A stretch of 64,000 nucleotides of DNA from Thalassobaculum sp. OXR-137 (GTDB taxonomy: Bacteria; Pseudomonadota; Alphaproteobacteria; Thalassobaculales; Thalassobaculaceae), in contig NZ_CP139715.1 of the NCBI RefSeq assembly GCF_034377285.1, positions 62,001 to 126,000 on the forward strand, in the 5' to 3' direction. Positions within the stretch are counted from its first letter, which is position 1, and each line of letters starts with the position of its first letter. The notes under the pieces were generated by a model. The model saw nothing but the letters and a program-made list of their open reading frames with translations, searched no databases and was not told the DNA's origin. This document shows, one piece after another, positions 17,828 to 26,252 of this stretch. Made by a program: the position numbers and the translations under genes.

Positions 17828-18934
17828 ATGGATCTGCTCACCTCCGTCGCCGGCAGCTTCGCCGAGACCTACGGCGAGGCCCGCGAGAAGTTTCTCGCCG
17901 CCCTGGCCGCCACCGGGACCGCGCCCCGCGTCTACGCCAACCCGAACACGGGTCCGACCGGCGAGGATCTCGCCTGCGAGACCGCCTGGATCGGCCCCGA
18001 AGACGCCAGGAAGGTCTTCGTCGTGATCAGCGCCACCCACGGGGTGGAGGGATTCTGCGGCAGCGGCATCCAGGTCGACTGGCTGAAGGACGACGGCCCC
18101 GCCCGGCTGCCGGAGAACACCGCCGTCCTGCTGGTGCACGCGCTGAACTGCCACGGCTTCGCCTGGTGGCGCCGGGTGACCGAGGAAGGCTGCGACCTCA
18201 ACCGGAACTTCATCGACTTCGGCAAGCAGATCCCGGCCAATCCGGGCCATGACGAGTTGGTCGATGCCTTCGTGCCGGACTCCCTCGACACCGCGACCCT
18301 CGCCGCCGGCGAGGCGCGGATCGCCGCCTGGCGCAAGGAGCACGGCGAACTCGCCTTCCAGTCGGCCCGCAAGGCCGGCCAGTACAAACATGCCCATTCG
18401 GTCTTCTTCGGCGGTTTCGAGGAGACCTGGTCGCGCCGGACCCTGGCGCAGATCTTCAAGGACTATCGCCTGGGCGACCGGGCGGTCGTCAGCGTCGTCG
18501 ACGTGCATACCGGCCTCGGCCCGCACGGCTATGGCGAGCCGATCTGCGGCCACAAGCGCGGCACCGTCGGGCTGGAGCGGGTCCTGTCCATGTACGGCGA
18601 TTCCACCGGCCTGCCGGCGGAGGGCCAGTCCTTCTCGATCCCCCTGCACGGGACCCAACGCGAGTTCTGGGCCCCGCGGCTGGGCGACCGCTACACCTAT
18701 GTCGCCCTGGAATTCGGCACCTACAACACCGAGCGCGGCCGCAAGGCCCTGCGCGCCGACCACTGGCTGCACAACCAGGGCGCGGTCGACTGGAACGACC
18801 CGAAGACCCGCGAGATCAAGATGGAGATCCGCACCCAGTACTATCCGGCGACGGATGCCTGGAAGGAGATGGTGCTGTGGCGCGGCCGGCAGGTTCTGCG
18901 CCAGACCCTGGACGGGCTGGCTCGGTTCTCCTGA
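17828..18934 (+). CDS. DUF2817 protein, M14-like metallopeptidase fold
   Basis: The ATG at 17828 gives 368 residues. I prefer it because upstream extensions of the frame run through the inverted-repeat element. Zinc-carboxypeptidase-like residues are visible: SATHGVEGF (His and Glu), EGCDLNRNFIDF (Asn-Arg substrate binding) and VVDVHTGLG (third His). A later VALEFGTYN could supply the catalytic Glu. The family is related to M14 carboxypeptidases and aspartoacylases, but its substrate is not established. No signal peptide is seen. The N-formylglutamate amidohydrolase gene follows 99 bases downstream on the same strand. Confidence 0.83.
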   Translation: MDLLTSVAGSFAETYGEAREKFLAALAATGTAPRVYANPNTGPTGEDLACETAWIGPEDARKVFVVISATHGVEGFCGSGIQVDWLKDDGPARLPENTAVLLVHALNCHGFAWWRRVTEEGCDLNRNFIDFGKQIPANPGHDELVDAFVPDSLDTATLAAGEARIAAWRKEHGELAFQSARKAGQYKHAHSVFFGGFEETWSRRTLAQIFKDYRLGDRAVVSVVDVHTGLGPHGYGEPICGHKRGTVGLERVLSMYGDSTGLPAEGQSFSIPLHGTQREFWAPRLGDRYTYVALEFGTYNTERGRKALRADHWLHNQGAVDWNDPKTREIKMEIRTQYYPATDAWKEMVLWRGRQVLRQTLDGLARFS

Positions 18935-19033
18935 CACGAAATGGGCGAGGACAAGACCGCCGTCCGGGTTGTCTGCGATCCGGACGGCGGGCTACAAACG
19001 GCGGGTCCCTGACAGGCTAGGCGGAGAGCGGCG

Positions 19034-19888
19034 ATGGCGGACAGTGAAATCCCGGGCGTTGTCCGGCGTACCGACCCGGTCGGCGAGCCGGCCCCTCTGG
19101 TCTTCGACAGCCCCCATACCGGGCTGCTGTTTCCCGACGATTTCAAGCCGACCATCCCGATGGACACCTGCGAGCGGGTCGCCGACTGGTTCGTGGAGGA
19201 GCTGTTCGGCGCCTGCACGAAGCATGGGGCGATCCTCGTCGAGGCCCTGTTCCGCCGCGCCTATATCGACCCGAACCGGGACACCGCCGATCTCGACCTC
19301 TCCATGGTGGAAGGCGACTGGCCGGATCGGGTGGACGTGACCGAGAAGACCAGGCGCGGCGCCTCGCTGATCTGGAAGGTGATCGACGGCGAGACCGCGA
19401 TCTATGGCGGCAAGCTGCCGGCCTCGCTGGTGCGCACCCGGATCGACACCTACTGGCGGCCCTACCACGCCGCGCTGGAGCAGGCGCTGGACGAGACCTA
19501 CGGCCGGTTCGGCCGGGTCTACCATGTGGACTGCCACTCCATGCCGGAATGGGGCGACGCGCGTTGGGGCGACGAGGGCCAGCGCCGGGCCGACTTCATC
19601 GTCGGCACCCGCGACGGCACCACCGCCGGTGCGGCCTTCACCGAGCTGGTGGTCGAGAGCTTGCGGTCGTCCGGCTATTCGGTCGGGGTGAACGACAAGT
19701 TCAAGGGCGTGGAACTGATCCAACGCTATTCCGACCCGTCCAAGGGCCGGGAGTCGCTGCAGATCGAGGTCAACCGCGGCATCTACATGGACGAGGCCGC
19801 CATCACCCGCAACGAGCGCTTCGCCGGCACCAAGGCGGCGATCACCCGCATGATCGAGGAACTGGAAGCCTTCGCCCGCAAGGGGTGA
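19034..19888 (+). CDS. N-formylglutamate amidohydrolase family protein
   Basis: The 284-residue protein contains FDSPHTGLLFPDDF near the start, AYIDPNRDTADLDLSM in the middle, and YHVDCHSMP, all conserved in the HutG-type N-formylglutamate deformylase family. The family hydrolyses N-formyl-L-glutamate to glutamate and formate in histidine breakdown. Members outside hut operons can act on other N-acyl amino acids. No hut genes are adjacent, so the substrate is uncertain. Confidence 0.87.
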   Translation: MADSEIPGVVRRTDPVGEPAPLVFDSPHTGLLFPDDFKPTIPMDTCERVADWFVEELFGACTKHGAILVEALFRRAYIDPNRDTADLDLSMVEGDWPDRVDVTEKTRRGASLIWKVIDGETAIYGGKLPASLVRTRIDTYWRPYHAALEQALDETYGRFGRVYHVDCHSMPEWGDARWGDEGQRRADFIVGTRDGTTAGAAFTELVVESLRSSGYSVGVNDKFKGVELIQRYSDPSKGRESLQIEVNRGIYMDEAAITRNERFAGTKAAITRMIEELEAFARKG

Positions 19889-19911
19889 GGCCGCTCCTCC
19901 TCCCCAATGAT

Positions 19912-20023
19912 CACTCCCCGGCCTTGTGCCGGGGCAATCCCGTCAGGTCGCTTCGCCGTGGGAGGTCCTTTTCAGGCGCCCCGTCACGCCGAACCGATGG
20001 CCCCGGCACATGGCCGGGGAGTG
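19912..20023. repeat. intergenic inverted-repeat element, copy 2
   Basis: A 112-base unit whose left arm contains CTCCCCGGCCTTGTGCCGGG and whose right arm is its near-perfect complement ending GGCCGGGGAGTG. It lies between the converging N-formylglutamate amidohydrolase and SnoaL-like genes, as copy 1 lies between two other converging genes. Confidence 0.8.
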
Positions 20024-20070
20024 TTGAGGGAAGGTGGGGATAGTTTGGAAAAACAGGAAGCGGCGACAGG

Positions 20071-20418
20071 TTAACCCTCCGGCGTCCCCTGGTGGAACAG
20101 CAGGCACCAGCCAATCCTACCCAGGCGCCAGAGCGAACTTCGGCGCGTCCCCGTTTCGACAATCCGGTAGGTCAGCAGCACAACGCCCGGCCCCACCTCA
20201 AGCAGCACGACGTCGGTCACCGTGCGAGGCCCGTCGAAACCTGGGGCCGCGGACAACGCCACGAGAACCTCCGCACGATCCCATAGGCGGCCCGACTGAC
20301 CGATCTCGGTGAAGTCCGGATCCAGCAGCGCGTCCACAGCCGCCCGATCGCGCCGGATGGCGGGATCGAGCAGCCGTCTCTCCAGACCCAGAATTTCCCC
20401 GCTCAGGCCGTCGCTCAA
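20071..20418 (-). CDS. SnoaL-like / DUF4440 small protein (NTF2 fold)
   Basis: The start is inferred to be a TTG at 20418 that overlaps the stop of the upstream oxidoreductase as TTGA, giving 115 residues. The N-terminus EILGLERRLLDPAIRRD, then LLDPDFTEIGQSG, is typical of the DUF4440 branch of NTF2-like proteins. These range from small enzymes to ligand-binding or dimerisation modules. It is the last gene of a three-gene coupled operon with the D-amino acid dehydrogenase-like and 3-hydroxyacyl-CoA dehydrogenase-like genes. A longer open frame upstream lies inside the oxidoreductase gene and is not favoured. Confidence 0.78.
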   Translation of the reverse strand: MSDGLSGEILGLERRLLDPAIRRDRAAVDALLDPDFTEIGQSGRLWDRAEVLVALSAAPGFDGPRTVTDVVLLEVGPGVVLLTYRIVETGTRRSSLWRLGRIGWCLLFHQGTPEG

Positions 20419-21698
20419 AACCGCTCGATCCGATACGGCGCCATGTCGATGCCGGGATCGCGGCCGGCGATCTGGTCGGCGATCAGCTCGCCCGTGCGCG
20501 CCGCCAGGGTCAGACCGATATGGCTGTGGCCGAAGCCGTAATACACGTTGGCCTGGTCCGGCGAGCGGCCGATCACCGGCACGCTGTCCGGGGTCGAGGG
20601 GCGGAAGCCGAGCCACTCCCGCGTCACCTCGTATTTCAGCCCCGGCAGCGCCTCCTCGGCATAGGGCAGCATGCGGTAGACCCGGCGGAAGTCCGGCGGC
20701 GCGTCCACCCCGGCGAACTCGGCTCCCGTGGTCAGCCGCAGCCCGTCCTGCATCGGCGCGAGCACGAAGCCGTAATCGCCGATCACCGTGGGACGGCGCA
20801 GCTCCGGGCCCTCGGTGACGTTCAGGTTCAGGTGATAGCCGCGCTCGGTGTCCAGCGGCACCTTGCGCCCGAGCATGGCGCAGAGCTCGTGGCTGCGCGC
20901 CCCGGCGGCGATCACCACCGCGTCGCAGGGATACATCGCCCGGTCGGTGACCACCTTCTCCACCCCGCCCGGCCCGGTCTCGAAGCGGCGCACCTTCTCC
21001 GACACCCAGGTCCCGCCGAGCTCCCTGAACTTGGCGAAATAGGCTTCGGTCAGCTTGATCGACTGGCTGACGAAGGCGTTTTCCGGCTGGTTGTAGCCAT
21101 GGGTGAACTTGCGGTTCAGGCCCGGCTCGAGCTGGCGGATATCGTCGCTGGTCAACTCGTCGAACTTCACCCCGCGCCGGAGCATGGTCTCGCGCTCGTC
21201 CTTGGTGCGATCGTAGCTCTGCTGGCTGGAATAGACCTTCATCCAGCCGACCGGCCGCACGATGTCATGGGCGCCGGACAGCGCGATCAGCTTCTTGTGG
21301 GCGACGAGCCCGTCCTTGGAGATCGCCCGCAGGGAATGGGAGATCTCCTCCACCCGCTTCGGCGTGCTGGCGGCCAGGAACTGCATCAGCCAGGGCAGCA
21401 TCTTCGGCAGGTAGGACGGCCGGATGTTGAGCGGCGAGGCCGGGTTCAGCAGCATCTTCGGCACCTGCTTCCAGTTGCCGGGGCTGCCCGTGGGATAGAC
21501 GCTGCCGATGGCGATGGAGCCGGCATTGCCGAAGGAGGTGCCGGTCCCCGGCGCGGCCGGGTCGACCAGCGTCACCGAATGGCCCTCGCGCTGGAGGATC
21601 AGCCCGGTGGACACGCCGACGATGCCGGCGCCGACGACGATGATGCGTTTGGGCGACGCGGACTTGGAGGGGGTCTGGGCGGAAGCAGGCGTGGTCAC
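20415..21698 (-). CDS. FAD-dependent D-amino acid dehydrogenase-like oxidoreductase (DadA family)
   Basis: A GTG at 21698 overlaps the upstream stop as GTGA and gives 427 residues. The dinucleotide-binding motif RIIVVGAGIVGVSTGLIL begins at about residue 18. A DadA-type C-terminus follows, with GFRPSTPDSVPVIGRSP and YGFGHSHIGLTLAA. The family oxidatively deaminates D-amino acids and passes electrons to the membrane chain. Sarcosine or hydroxyproline epimer oxidases are alternatives. The N-terminal 17 residues are Ser/Thr/Pro/Ala-rich and may be dispensable. Confidence 0.88.
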   Translation of the reverse strand: MTTPASAQTPSKSASPKRIIVVGAGIVGVSTGLILQREGHSVTLVDPAAPGTGTSFGNAGSIAIGSVYPTGSPGNWKQVPKMLLNPASPLNIRPSYLPKMLPWLMQFLAASTPKRVEEISHSLRAISKDGLVAHKKLIALSGAHDIVRPVGWMKVYSSQQSYDRTKDERETMLRRGVKFDELTSDDIRQLEPGLNRKFTHGYNQPENAFVSQSIKLTEAYFAKFRELGGTWVSEKVRRFETGPGGVEKVVTDRAMYPCDAVVIAAGARSHELCAMLGRKVPLDTERGYHLNLNVTEGPELRRPTVIGDYGFVLAPMQDGLRLTTGAEFAGVDAPPDFRRVYRMLPYAEEALPGLKYEVTREWLGFRPSTPDSVPVIGRSPDQANVYYGFGHSHIGLTLAARTGELIADQIAGRDPGIDMAPYRIERF

Positions 21699-22645
21699 GC
21701 GGCGGTCTCCTTCAACATCTTCAGCAGCGCGATCAGCCGTTCGTCGCGCTGCGCCTCCAGGTCGTCGATCGTGCGGTCGCCCATCTCGTGCTTGATGCCC
21801 TCGATGAGCTTGGTCTTCAGCTCGGGCGTCAGGGTGGGCGTCTTCTGCATGTCCTTCCACCAGCCCTCGATGGGCGGGCCGAACTGCTCCAGCATGGCCG
21901 CGTAGCCGCCCTTGCCGCCGGTCAGGTTGAAGACCATGTGCGGGCCCATCAGGGCGAGGCGCAGGCCGGGGCCCTGGGCGATGGCGGCGTTGACGTCCTC
22001 GACGCTGGCGAGCCCGTCGGCGACGGCGTTCACCGCCTCGCGCCACAGGGCCGCCTGGAGGCGGTTGGCCAGATGGCCGGGCACTTCCTTGTTCACGTAG
22101 ATCGCGTGCTTGCCGATATGGCCGTAGAAGCCGTGCGCCCATTCCGCCGCCGCCCGGTCGGTCGCCTTGCCGAGCACGACTTCCACCAGCGGGATCAGGT
22201 GCGGCGGGTTGAACGGGTGGCCGACCACGAGCCGTTCGGCGAACCCGATGCCGTGCTGAAGATCGGAGAGAATGAGGCCCGACGTCGAGGTTGCCACCAC
22301 CGTCTGGGCCGGCACCGCATTGTCGATGCGGCGATAGAGGTCGAGCTTTATGGGGGCACGTTCCGGCGCGTTCTCCTGCACGAAATCGGCGTCGGAAACC
22401 GCCGTCGCCGGATCGTCGACCATGGTCAGCGTGCCTTCCGGATCGACCGCCGTGCCGATGGCCTTGAGCTGCGGGCGGGCGTTGTCGACGAAGGCCTGCA
22501 GCCGGTCCTTCCAGCCGTCCGCCGGGTCCCATGCGGTCACGTCGTAGCCGCGCGCCAGGAAGTAGGCCGTCCAGCTCGCGCCGATGGTTCCGGTCCCGAG
22601 GACGGCAATCCGCCTGACCTCCTCGAACGGCTTATATGCGGCCAT
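21695..22645 (-). CDS. 3-hydroxyacyl-CoA dehydrogenase-family protein (carnitine dehydrogenase-like)
   Basis: The ATG at 22645 gives 316 residues. The NAD-binding motif is RIAVLGTGTIGASWTAYFLA. The catalytic region reads GLILSDLQHGI, then VVGHPFNPPHLIPLVEVV, with the catalytic His in GHPFNPP. EVPGHLANRLQAALWREA marks the C-terminal helical dimerisation domain. This set fits 3-hydroxybutyryl-CoA dehydrogenase relatives, including L-carnitine dehydrogenase and L-gulonate dehydrogenase. With a D-amino acid dehydrogenase downstream, a hydroxy- or amino-acid substrate is likely. It is the first gene of the coupled operon. Confidence 0.88.
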   Translation of the reverse strand: MAAYKPFEEVRRIAVLGTGTIGASWTAYFLARGYDVTAWDPADGWKDRLQAFVDNARPQLKAIGTAVDPEGTLTMVDDPATAVSDADFVQENAPERAPIKLDLYRRIDNAVPAQTVVATSTSGLILSDLQHGIGFAERLVVGHPFNPPHLIPLVEVVLGKATDRAAAEWAHGFYGHIGKHAIYVNKEVPGHLANRLQAALWREAVNAVADGLASVEDVNAAIAQGPGLRLALMGPHMVFNLTGGKGGYAAMLEQFGPPIEGWWKDMQKTPTLTPELKTKLIEGIKHEMGDRTIDDLEAQRDERLIALLKMLKETAA

Positions 22646-22762
22646 CGTTGCTCTCCCCCGGTTTTCTTGGCTCAATGCCGGCACCGAACCGCGGACAACA
22701 GACCTGGACGATATCGGCTTTGCGCCAATATCAGCACCGGCACACGGCAAAGGGAATGGGCG

Positions 22763-23212
22763 ATGAACCGGAGGAAGATATTGACGCTGGCGGGAGCCGG
22801 ATTGCTGGCCCTGACGGCCGGACCGGCCGAGGCCGCACCGCTCGACAAGTACCGCTGGAAGCGCCGCCTGCTGCTGGTCTTCGCGCCGGTGAAGCCGCAT
22901 CCCAATCTGGTGGTCCAGCGCCAGCGGCTGAAGGAGGCCGCGGACGGGCTGAAGGAGCGGGAGGTCACCGTCATCGAGGTGGTTCAGGACTCGGTCTTCG
23001 TCGACGGCAAGCTCGCGATCGAGCTGAACGCCAAGAACCTTCGCAAACAGTTCGACACCACGATTGTCGAGTTCAACGTGGTGCTGATCGGCAAGGACGG
23101 CGCGGAGAAGCTGCGCCGGGACGAGGCGGTGCAGGTCAGCGACCTGTTCAAGACGATCGATTCCATGCCGATGCGCCAGCAGGAGATGCGCCAGCGCGGC
23201 CAGAAGACCTGA
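22763..23212 (+). CDS. exported DUF4174-like protein
   Basis: The ATG at 22763 gives 149 residues with a signal peptide: MNRRKILTLAGAGLLALTAG, then a likely cleavage site after AEA at about residue 24. The Arg-Arg pair leaves a Tat route possible, but Sec is equally plausible. The mature part begins with a strand RRLLLVFAP and later has TTIVEFNVVLIGKDGAEKLR and an ending with IDSMPMRQQEM. These features match the DUF4174 family, periplasmic proteins with a thioredoxin-like outline but no redox Cys here. Function is unknown. It is divergent from the dehydrogenase operon and converges with the next gene across 6 bases. Confidence 0.8.
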   Translation: MNRRKILTLAGAGLLALTAGPAEAAPLDKYRWKRRLLLVFAPVKPHPNLVVQRQRLKEAADGLKEREVTVIEVVQDSVFVDGKLAIELNAKNLRKQFDTTIVEFNVVLIGKDGAEKLRRDEAVQVSDLFKTIDSMPMRQQEMRQRGQKT

Positions 23213-23218
23213 CGCGGT

Positions 23219-24103
23219 TCAGGTCCGCCGGAACGGCTGGGCGAGCTGGCCGAGGAAGCCGGCCGGCATCGGCCCGTCGATCCCGATATCCGCCGGCGGT
23301 CGGCGCTCGGGCCGCAGATAGGTGCCGAACAGCAGGTCGAACAGCATCAGGTTCTCGCCGTAATTGCTGTTCCCCTCGCGCGGGTCGCGGCTGTGATGCC
23401 AGCGGTGCAGGCGTGGCGTGTTGAACACGTAGTCCAGCCACCCGGTGCGCATGTCGACGTTGCAGTGGGTGAGGATGCCGATGAAGGCGGTCACCGCCCC
23501 GGTCCAGATGACCACGTCGCCCGGCGCCCCCGCCAGGACCAGCAGGACCTGGCCGAAGACGAGGCTGACCACCGTGTCGACCAGATGGAAGCGGCCGGTA
23601 TTGAAGAACCAGAGCCGCTCGACCGAATGGTGCACCGCGTGGAAGCGCCACAGGAACGGCCATTCGTGCGATAGCCGGTGCGGCCAATACAGACCGAACT
23701 CGACGACGACGAGGCCGACGACCACCTGGACCGCCATCGGCCAGGCCCGCGGCCACCAGGCGCCGCCATCGGCGGCGATCAGGTCGGCGGCGCCGATCAC
23801 GGCGGTCATCAGCACAACCACCTGCACGAAGCCTTTGGTCAACACCGTATGCAGCAGGTCCGGCAGAAGCTGATCGTCCATCTCCAGCCAGCGCCGCTCA
23901 TAGGGCAGCAGCCGCTCCAACCCCGCCAGAACCGCCGCCAGGGCCAGATAGGTGACGTTGAACGCCAGGGCAGGCGTGCCGGCGGACAGGCCGATCCCGA
24001 CCGGGACAAGACAGAGGGCGAACAGTCCCGGCCACAGCAGGACCCGGGAGGCTCCAAGCACGACATTCATCAAGACCGGCCTCGCCAATCTGACCGAACA
24101 CAT
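23219..24103 (-). CDS. sterol desaturase / fatty-acid hydroxylase family membrane protein
   Basis: The 294-residue protein has four or more hydrophobic segments and the diiron histidine cluster of the family: HRLSHE (HxxxH), HAVHHS (HxxHH) and LHRWHHS (HxxHH). It is an inner-membrane oxygenase acting on a lipid; sterol, carotenoid and fatty-acid substrates all occur in the family. The first ATG is used; a second at residue 12 is possible. The gap after it toward the next operon is AT-richer than its surroundings and carries promoter-like signals. Confidence 0.88.
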   Translation of the reverse strand: MCSVRLARPVLMNVVLGASRVLLWPGLFALCLVPVGIGLSAGTPALAFNVTYLALAAVLAGLERLLPYERRWLEMDDQLLPDLLHTVLTKGFVQVVVLMTAVIGAADLIAADGGAWWPRAWPMAVQVVVGLVVVEFGLYWPHRLSHEWPFLWRFHAVHHSVERLWFFNTGRFHLVDTVVSLVFGQVLLVLAGAPGDVVIWTGAVTAFIGILTHCNVDMRTGWLDYVFNTPRLHRWHHSRDPREGNSNYGENLMLFDLLFGTYLRPERRPPADIGIDGPMPAGFLGQLAQPFRRT

Positions 24104-24182
24104 CGCCGCATTTTAAGGCCCTCGCGGGAAAACTCAAATATCTCCTATGTATTTCAATGAGTTGCAGTGAATCGGCAACAAA

Positions 24183-24228
24183 GCGCACCGTGTGCGCAAT
24201 TCTTTCTTGAAATGCGCACTTTGTGCGC
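24183..24228 (+). promoter_or_regulatory. two identical operator-like palindromes, GCGCAC-N3-GTGCGC
   Basis: The palindrome GCGCAC-N3-GTGCGC occurs at 24183-24197 and again at 24214-24228. The centres are 31 bases apart, about three turns of DNA. Both lie just ahead of the ATG at 24253, in a locally AT-rich gap. Such pairs usually bind two dimers of one regulator on the same DNA face. The regulator is not identifiable from the site. Confidence 0.75.
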
Positions 24229-24252
24229 TTAAACCGGCGGTTGGAGGATCCG

Positions 24253-24657
24253 ATGACCGCTTGCCCCGCAGACCTGCCCGCATCCCGCCGCCCCCGCCTG
24301 GTCGTGGTGAACCTGGACGCGCCCCGCGCGCTGATGCCGCTGCGCGAACTCGAGCGGCGGCTGACGCAGGTGGAGCGGGAGCTGCGCGGGACCGCCAGCG
24401 ATGCCGGTCTCCGGGCGGCGATTCTGCGCCGCCGTCGCCTCCTCCAGACCATTCTGGGCATCCGGCTCGCCCGGCCTGAAGAGGCGCGCCGCCTGGAACA
24501 GATGCTGCGCTGGCAAATGCCGGGCCGGCAAACAGCGTGCCCTGGCGACGCCGTCCCCGGATCCCCACCTTTGTCGCGGTTGCTGCGGCGGCTGCGGGCG
24601 GGTCTGTCCGTCTTCCGCATGGCGCCAGCCGACATTCACGGAACGGCCGGGATCTGA
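24253..24657 (+). CDS. unknown small protein, first gene of the CHAD-ParA operon
   Basis: The ATG at 24253 is preceded by GGAG at good spacing and gives 134 residues. The protein is Arg-rich, with a central region predicted to be helical, LRELERRLTQVERELRG to RLEQMLRWQM, which could form a short coiled coil. No signal peptide or membrane segment is seen. I recognise no family. Its stop overlaps the start of the CHAD gene (TGATG), so it is translationally coupled to it and probably works with it. Confidence 0.68.
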   Translation: MTACPADLPASRRPRLVVVNLDAPRALMPLRELERRLTQVERELRGTASDAGLRAAILRRRRLLQTILGIRLARPEEARRLEQMLRWQMPGRQTACPGDAVPGSPPLSRLLRRLRAGLSVFRMAPADIHGTAGI

Positions 24658-26252
24658 TGCCACCGCCTGTCCACGCTTATACCGTCCCCAAGGACTGGCC
24701 GGCCGAGGCCTGGAGCGAAACGGTCGACCGGGTTCGCGGGTCGCTCGCCGCCGATCCGCCCGCCACGCGGGTCCTGACAGTCAGTCTACGCGACACCGCC
24801 AACCGCCGGCTGACCCGCCAGGGCTGGCTTCTGACCTGTACCGCCGGCGAGGACGACCGGGAGAGCTGGACGCTCGCCGACCCGGACGGCGGCACGGTGG
24901 CGTCGGACCGCATCGCTCCGCCCAGCCCCAGCTTCGCCGGCGACCTGCCGGACGGCGCACTGCGGAGCGCCCTGGACGATCTGAGCCGGGGCGGTTTCCT
25001 GCACCCGGTGGCTGCGTTCTCGGTGCAGGAGATCACGACCGTCCTGCGCGACGACCAGGGCAAGATCCGCTGCCGCCTCAGGCTCACCCGGGCGGCGGAA
25101 TCGGACCGTGCCGAGGCGGACCTCTGCGTGCTCGCCCTCAAGGGCTACGAGGCCGACGCCCAGCGGGTCGCCGACCATATCGAGCTGGACCTCGGATGGC
25201 AGCCGGCGCCCCGACCGGCCCTGGCCCGCCTGGTCTCTCGAACCGCGCCCGTCCCCGGCCGTCCCGGCGCCGACCTTCGGGCCGACGACCCGGCGGGCCC
25301 GGTGATGCGCGAGATCCTGTCCGCCGAACTCGACGTGCTGGAGGACCGCCTGCCAGGCGTCATCGCCGACCGCCACCCGGATTATCTGCACCAGTTCCGG
25401 GTCGCGGTGCGCCGCACCCGCTCCGCCCTGTCGCAGCTCTCTCATGCCATCGCCCTGGAGGGCCGCGCCGAGGCCGTGGAGGGATTCCGCTGGCTCGGCC
25501 AGGTGACGAGCCCGCAGCGCGATCTGGATGTGCAGCTTCAGGACCTGGCCGACCGCCGGGCCCAGACACCCGGCGACCCGTCGGCGCTGGCGCCGCTGGA
25601 GCGCCATCTGCAGCGGCTCAAGACGGCGTCCCACCGCGATCTCGTCCTCACCCTGTCGGGCGCGCGCTTCCAGACCCTGATCGCGCGGTGGCGCGACAGC
25701 CTGAGCCCGTCCAGCGCCAACTGGACGGCCACGGAGCCCCTGCGCGCGCCCTTCGCCGAGACCGTCTCGGCCCGCGGCGCGACACTGCTGCGCAAGGTCC
25801 TGCGCGACGGAAGGCGGATCGGCCCGGACAGCGAGGCGGAACGGCTGCACGACCTGCGCAAACGCATGAAGAAGCTGCGCTACGTCGCCGAGTTCCTGGC
25901 CGAGGTGCTGCCGCGCGAGAAGACCAAGCCGGCGATCAAGGCGCTGAAGGGACTACAGGAGGTGCTCGGCCGGGTGCAGGACCGCGAGGTGCAGGTCGAG
26001 GCGCTGCACGGCTACGGCCGCGATCTCGCCGGCCGCAAGGGCGTCTCGGCCGAGACGCTGATGGCGATCGGCGCCTGGAGCGAGGAACTCGACCGCGACC
26101 GTCGCGAGGCGCGGGCGGAATTCGCCGACGCGTTCCGGACATTCTCGGCGCCCGACACGCAAGCGCTGTTCGCGACGCTGTTCGACGGTCACACTGGCCC
26201 GGACGCTTTCGGCGGCGGCAAATCCCACAAACGCGCCCGCAAGGAGGGGTGA
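24657..26252 (+). CDS. CHAD-domain protein with degenerate CYTH-like N-terminus
   Basis: The ATG at 24657 overlaps the previous stop and gives 531 residues. The C-terminal part (about 215-515) is a CHAD domain. Its two conserved helices with basic residues read LHQFRVAVRRTRSAL and LHDLRKRMKKLRYV. The N-terminal 200 residues resemble a worn CYTH/triphosphate-tunnel domain (SLRDTANRRLTRQGW) without its full set of catalytic acidic and basic residues. CHAD domains bind polyphosphate and localise to polyphosphate granules in several bacteria. The next gene, a ParA ATPase, overlaps its stop. Confidence 0.88.
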   Translation: MPPPVHAYTVPKDWPAEAWSETVDRVRGSLAADPPATRVLTVSLRDTANRRLTRQGWLLTCTAGEDDRESWTLADPDGGTVASDRIAPPSPSFAGDLPDGALRSALDDLSRGGFLHPVAAFSVQEITTVLRDDQGKIRCRLRLTRAAESDRAEADLCVLALKGYEADAQRVADHIELDLGWQPAPRPALARLVSRTAPVPGRPGADLRADDPAGPVMREILSAELDVLEDRLPGVIADRHPDYLHQFRVAVRRTRSALSQLSHAIALEGRAEAVEGFRWLGQVTSPQRDLDVQLQDLADRRAQTPGDPSALAPLERHLQRLKTASHRDLVLTLSGARFQTLIARWRDSLSPSSANWTATEPLRAPFAETVSARGATLLRKVLRDGRRIGPDSEAERLHDLRKRMKKLRYVAEFLAEVLPREKTKPAIKALKGLQEVLGRVQDREVQVEALHGYGRDLAGRKGVSAETLMAIGAWSEELDRDRREARAEFADAFRTFSAPDTQALFATLFDGHTGPDAFGGGKSHKRARKEG

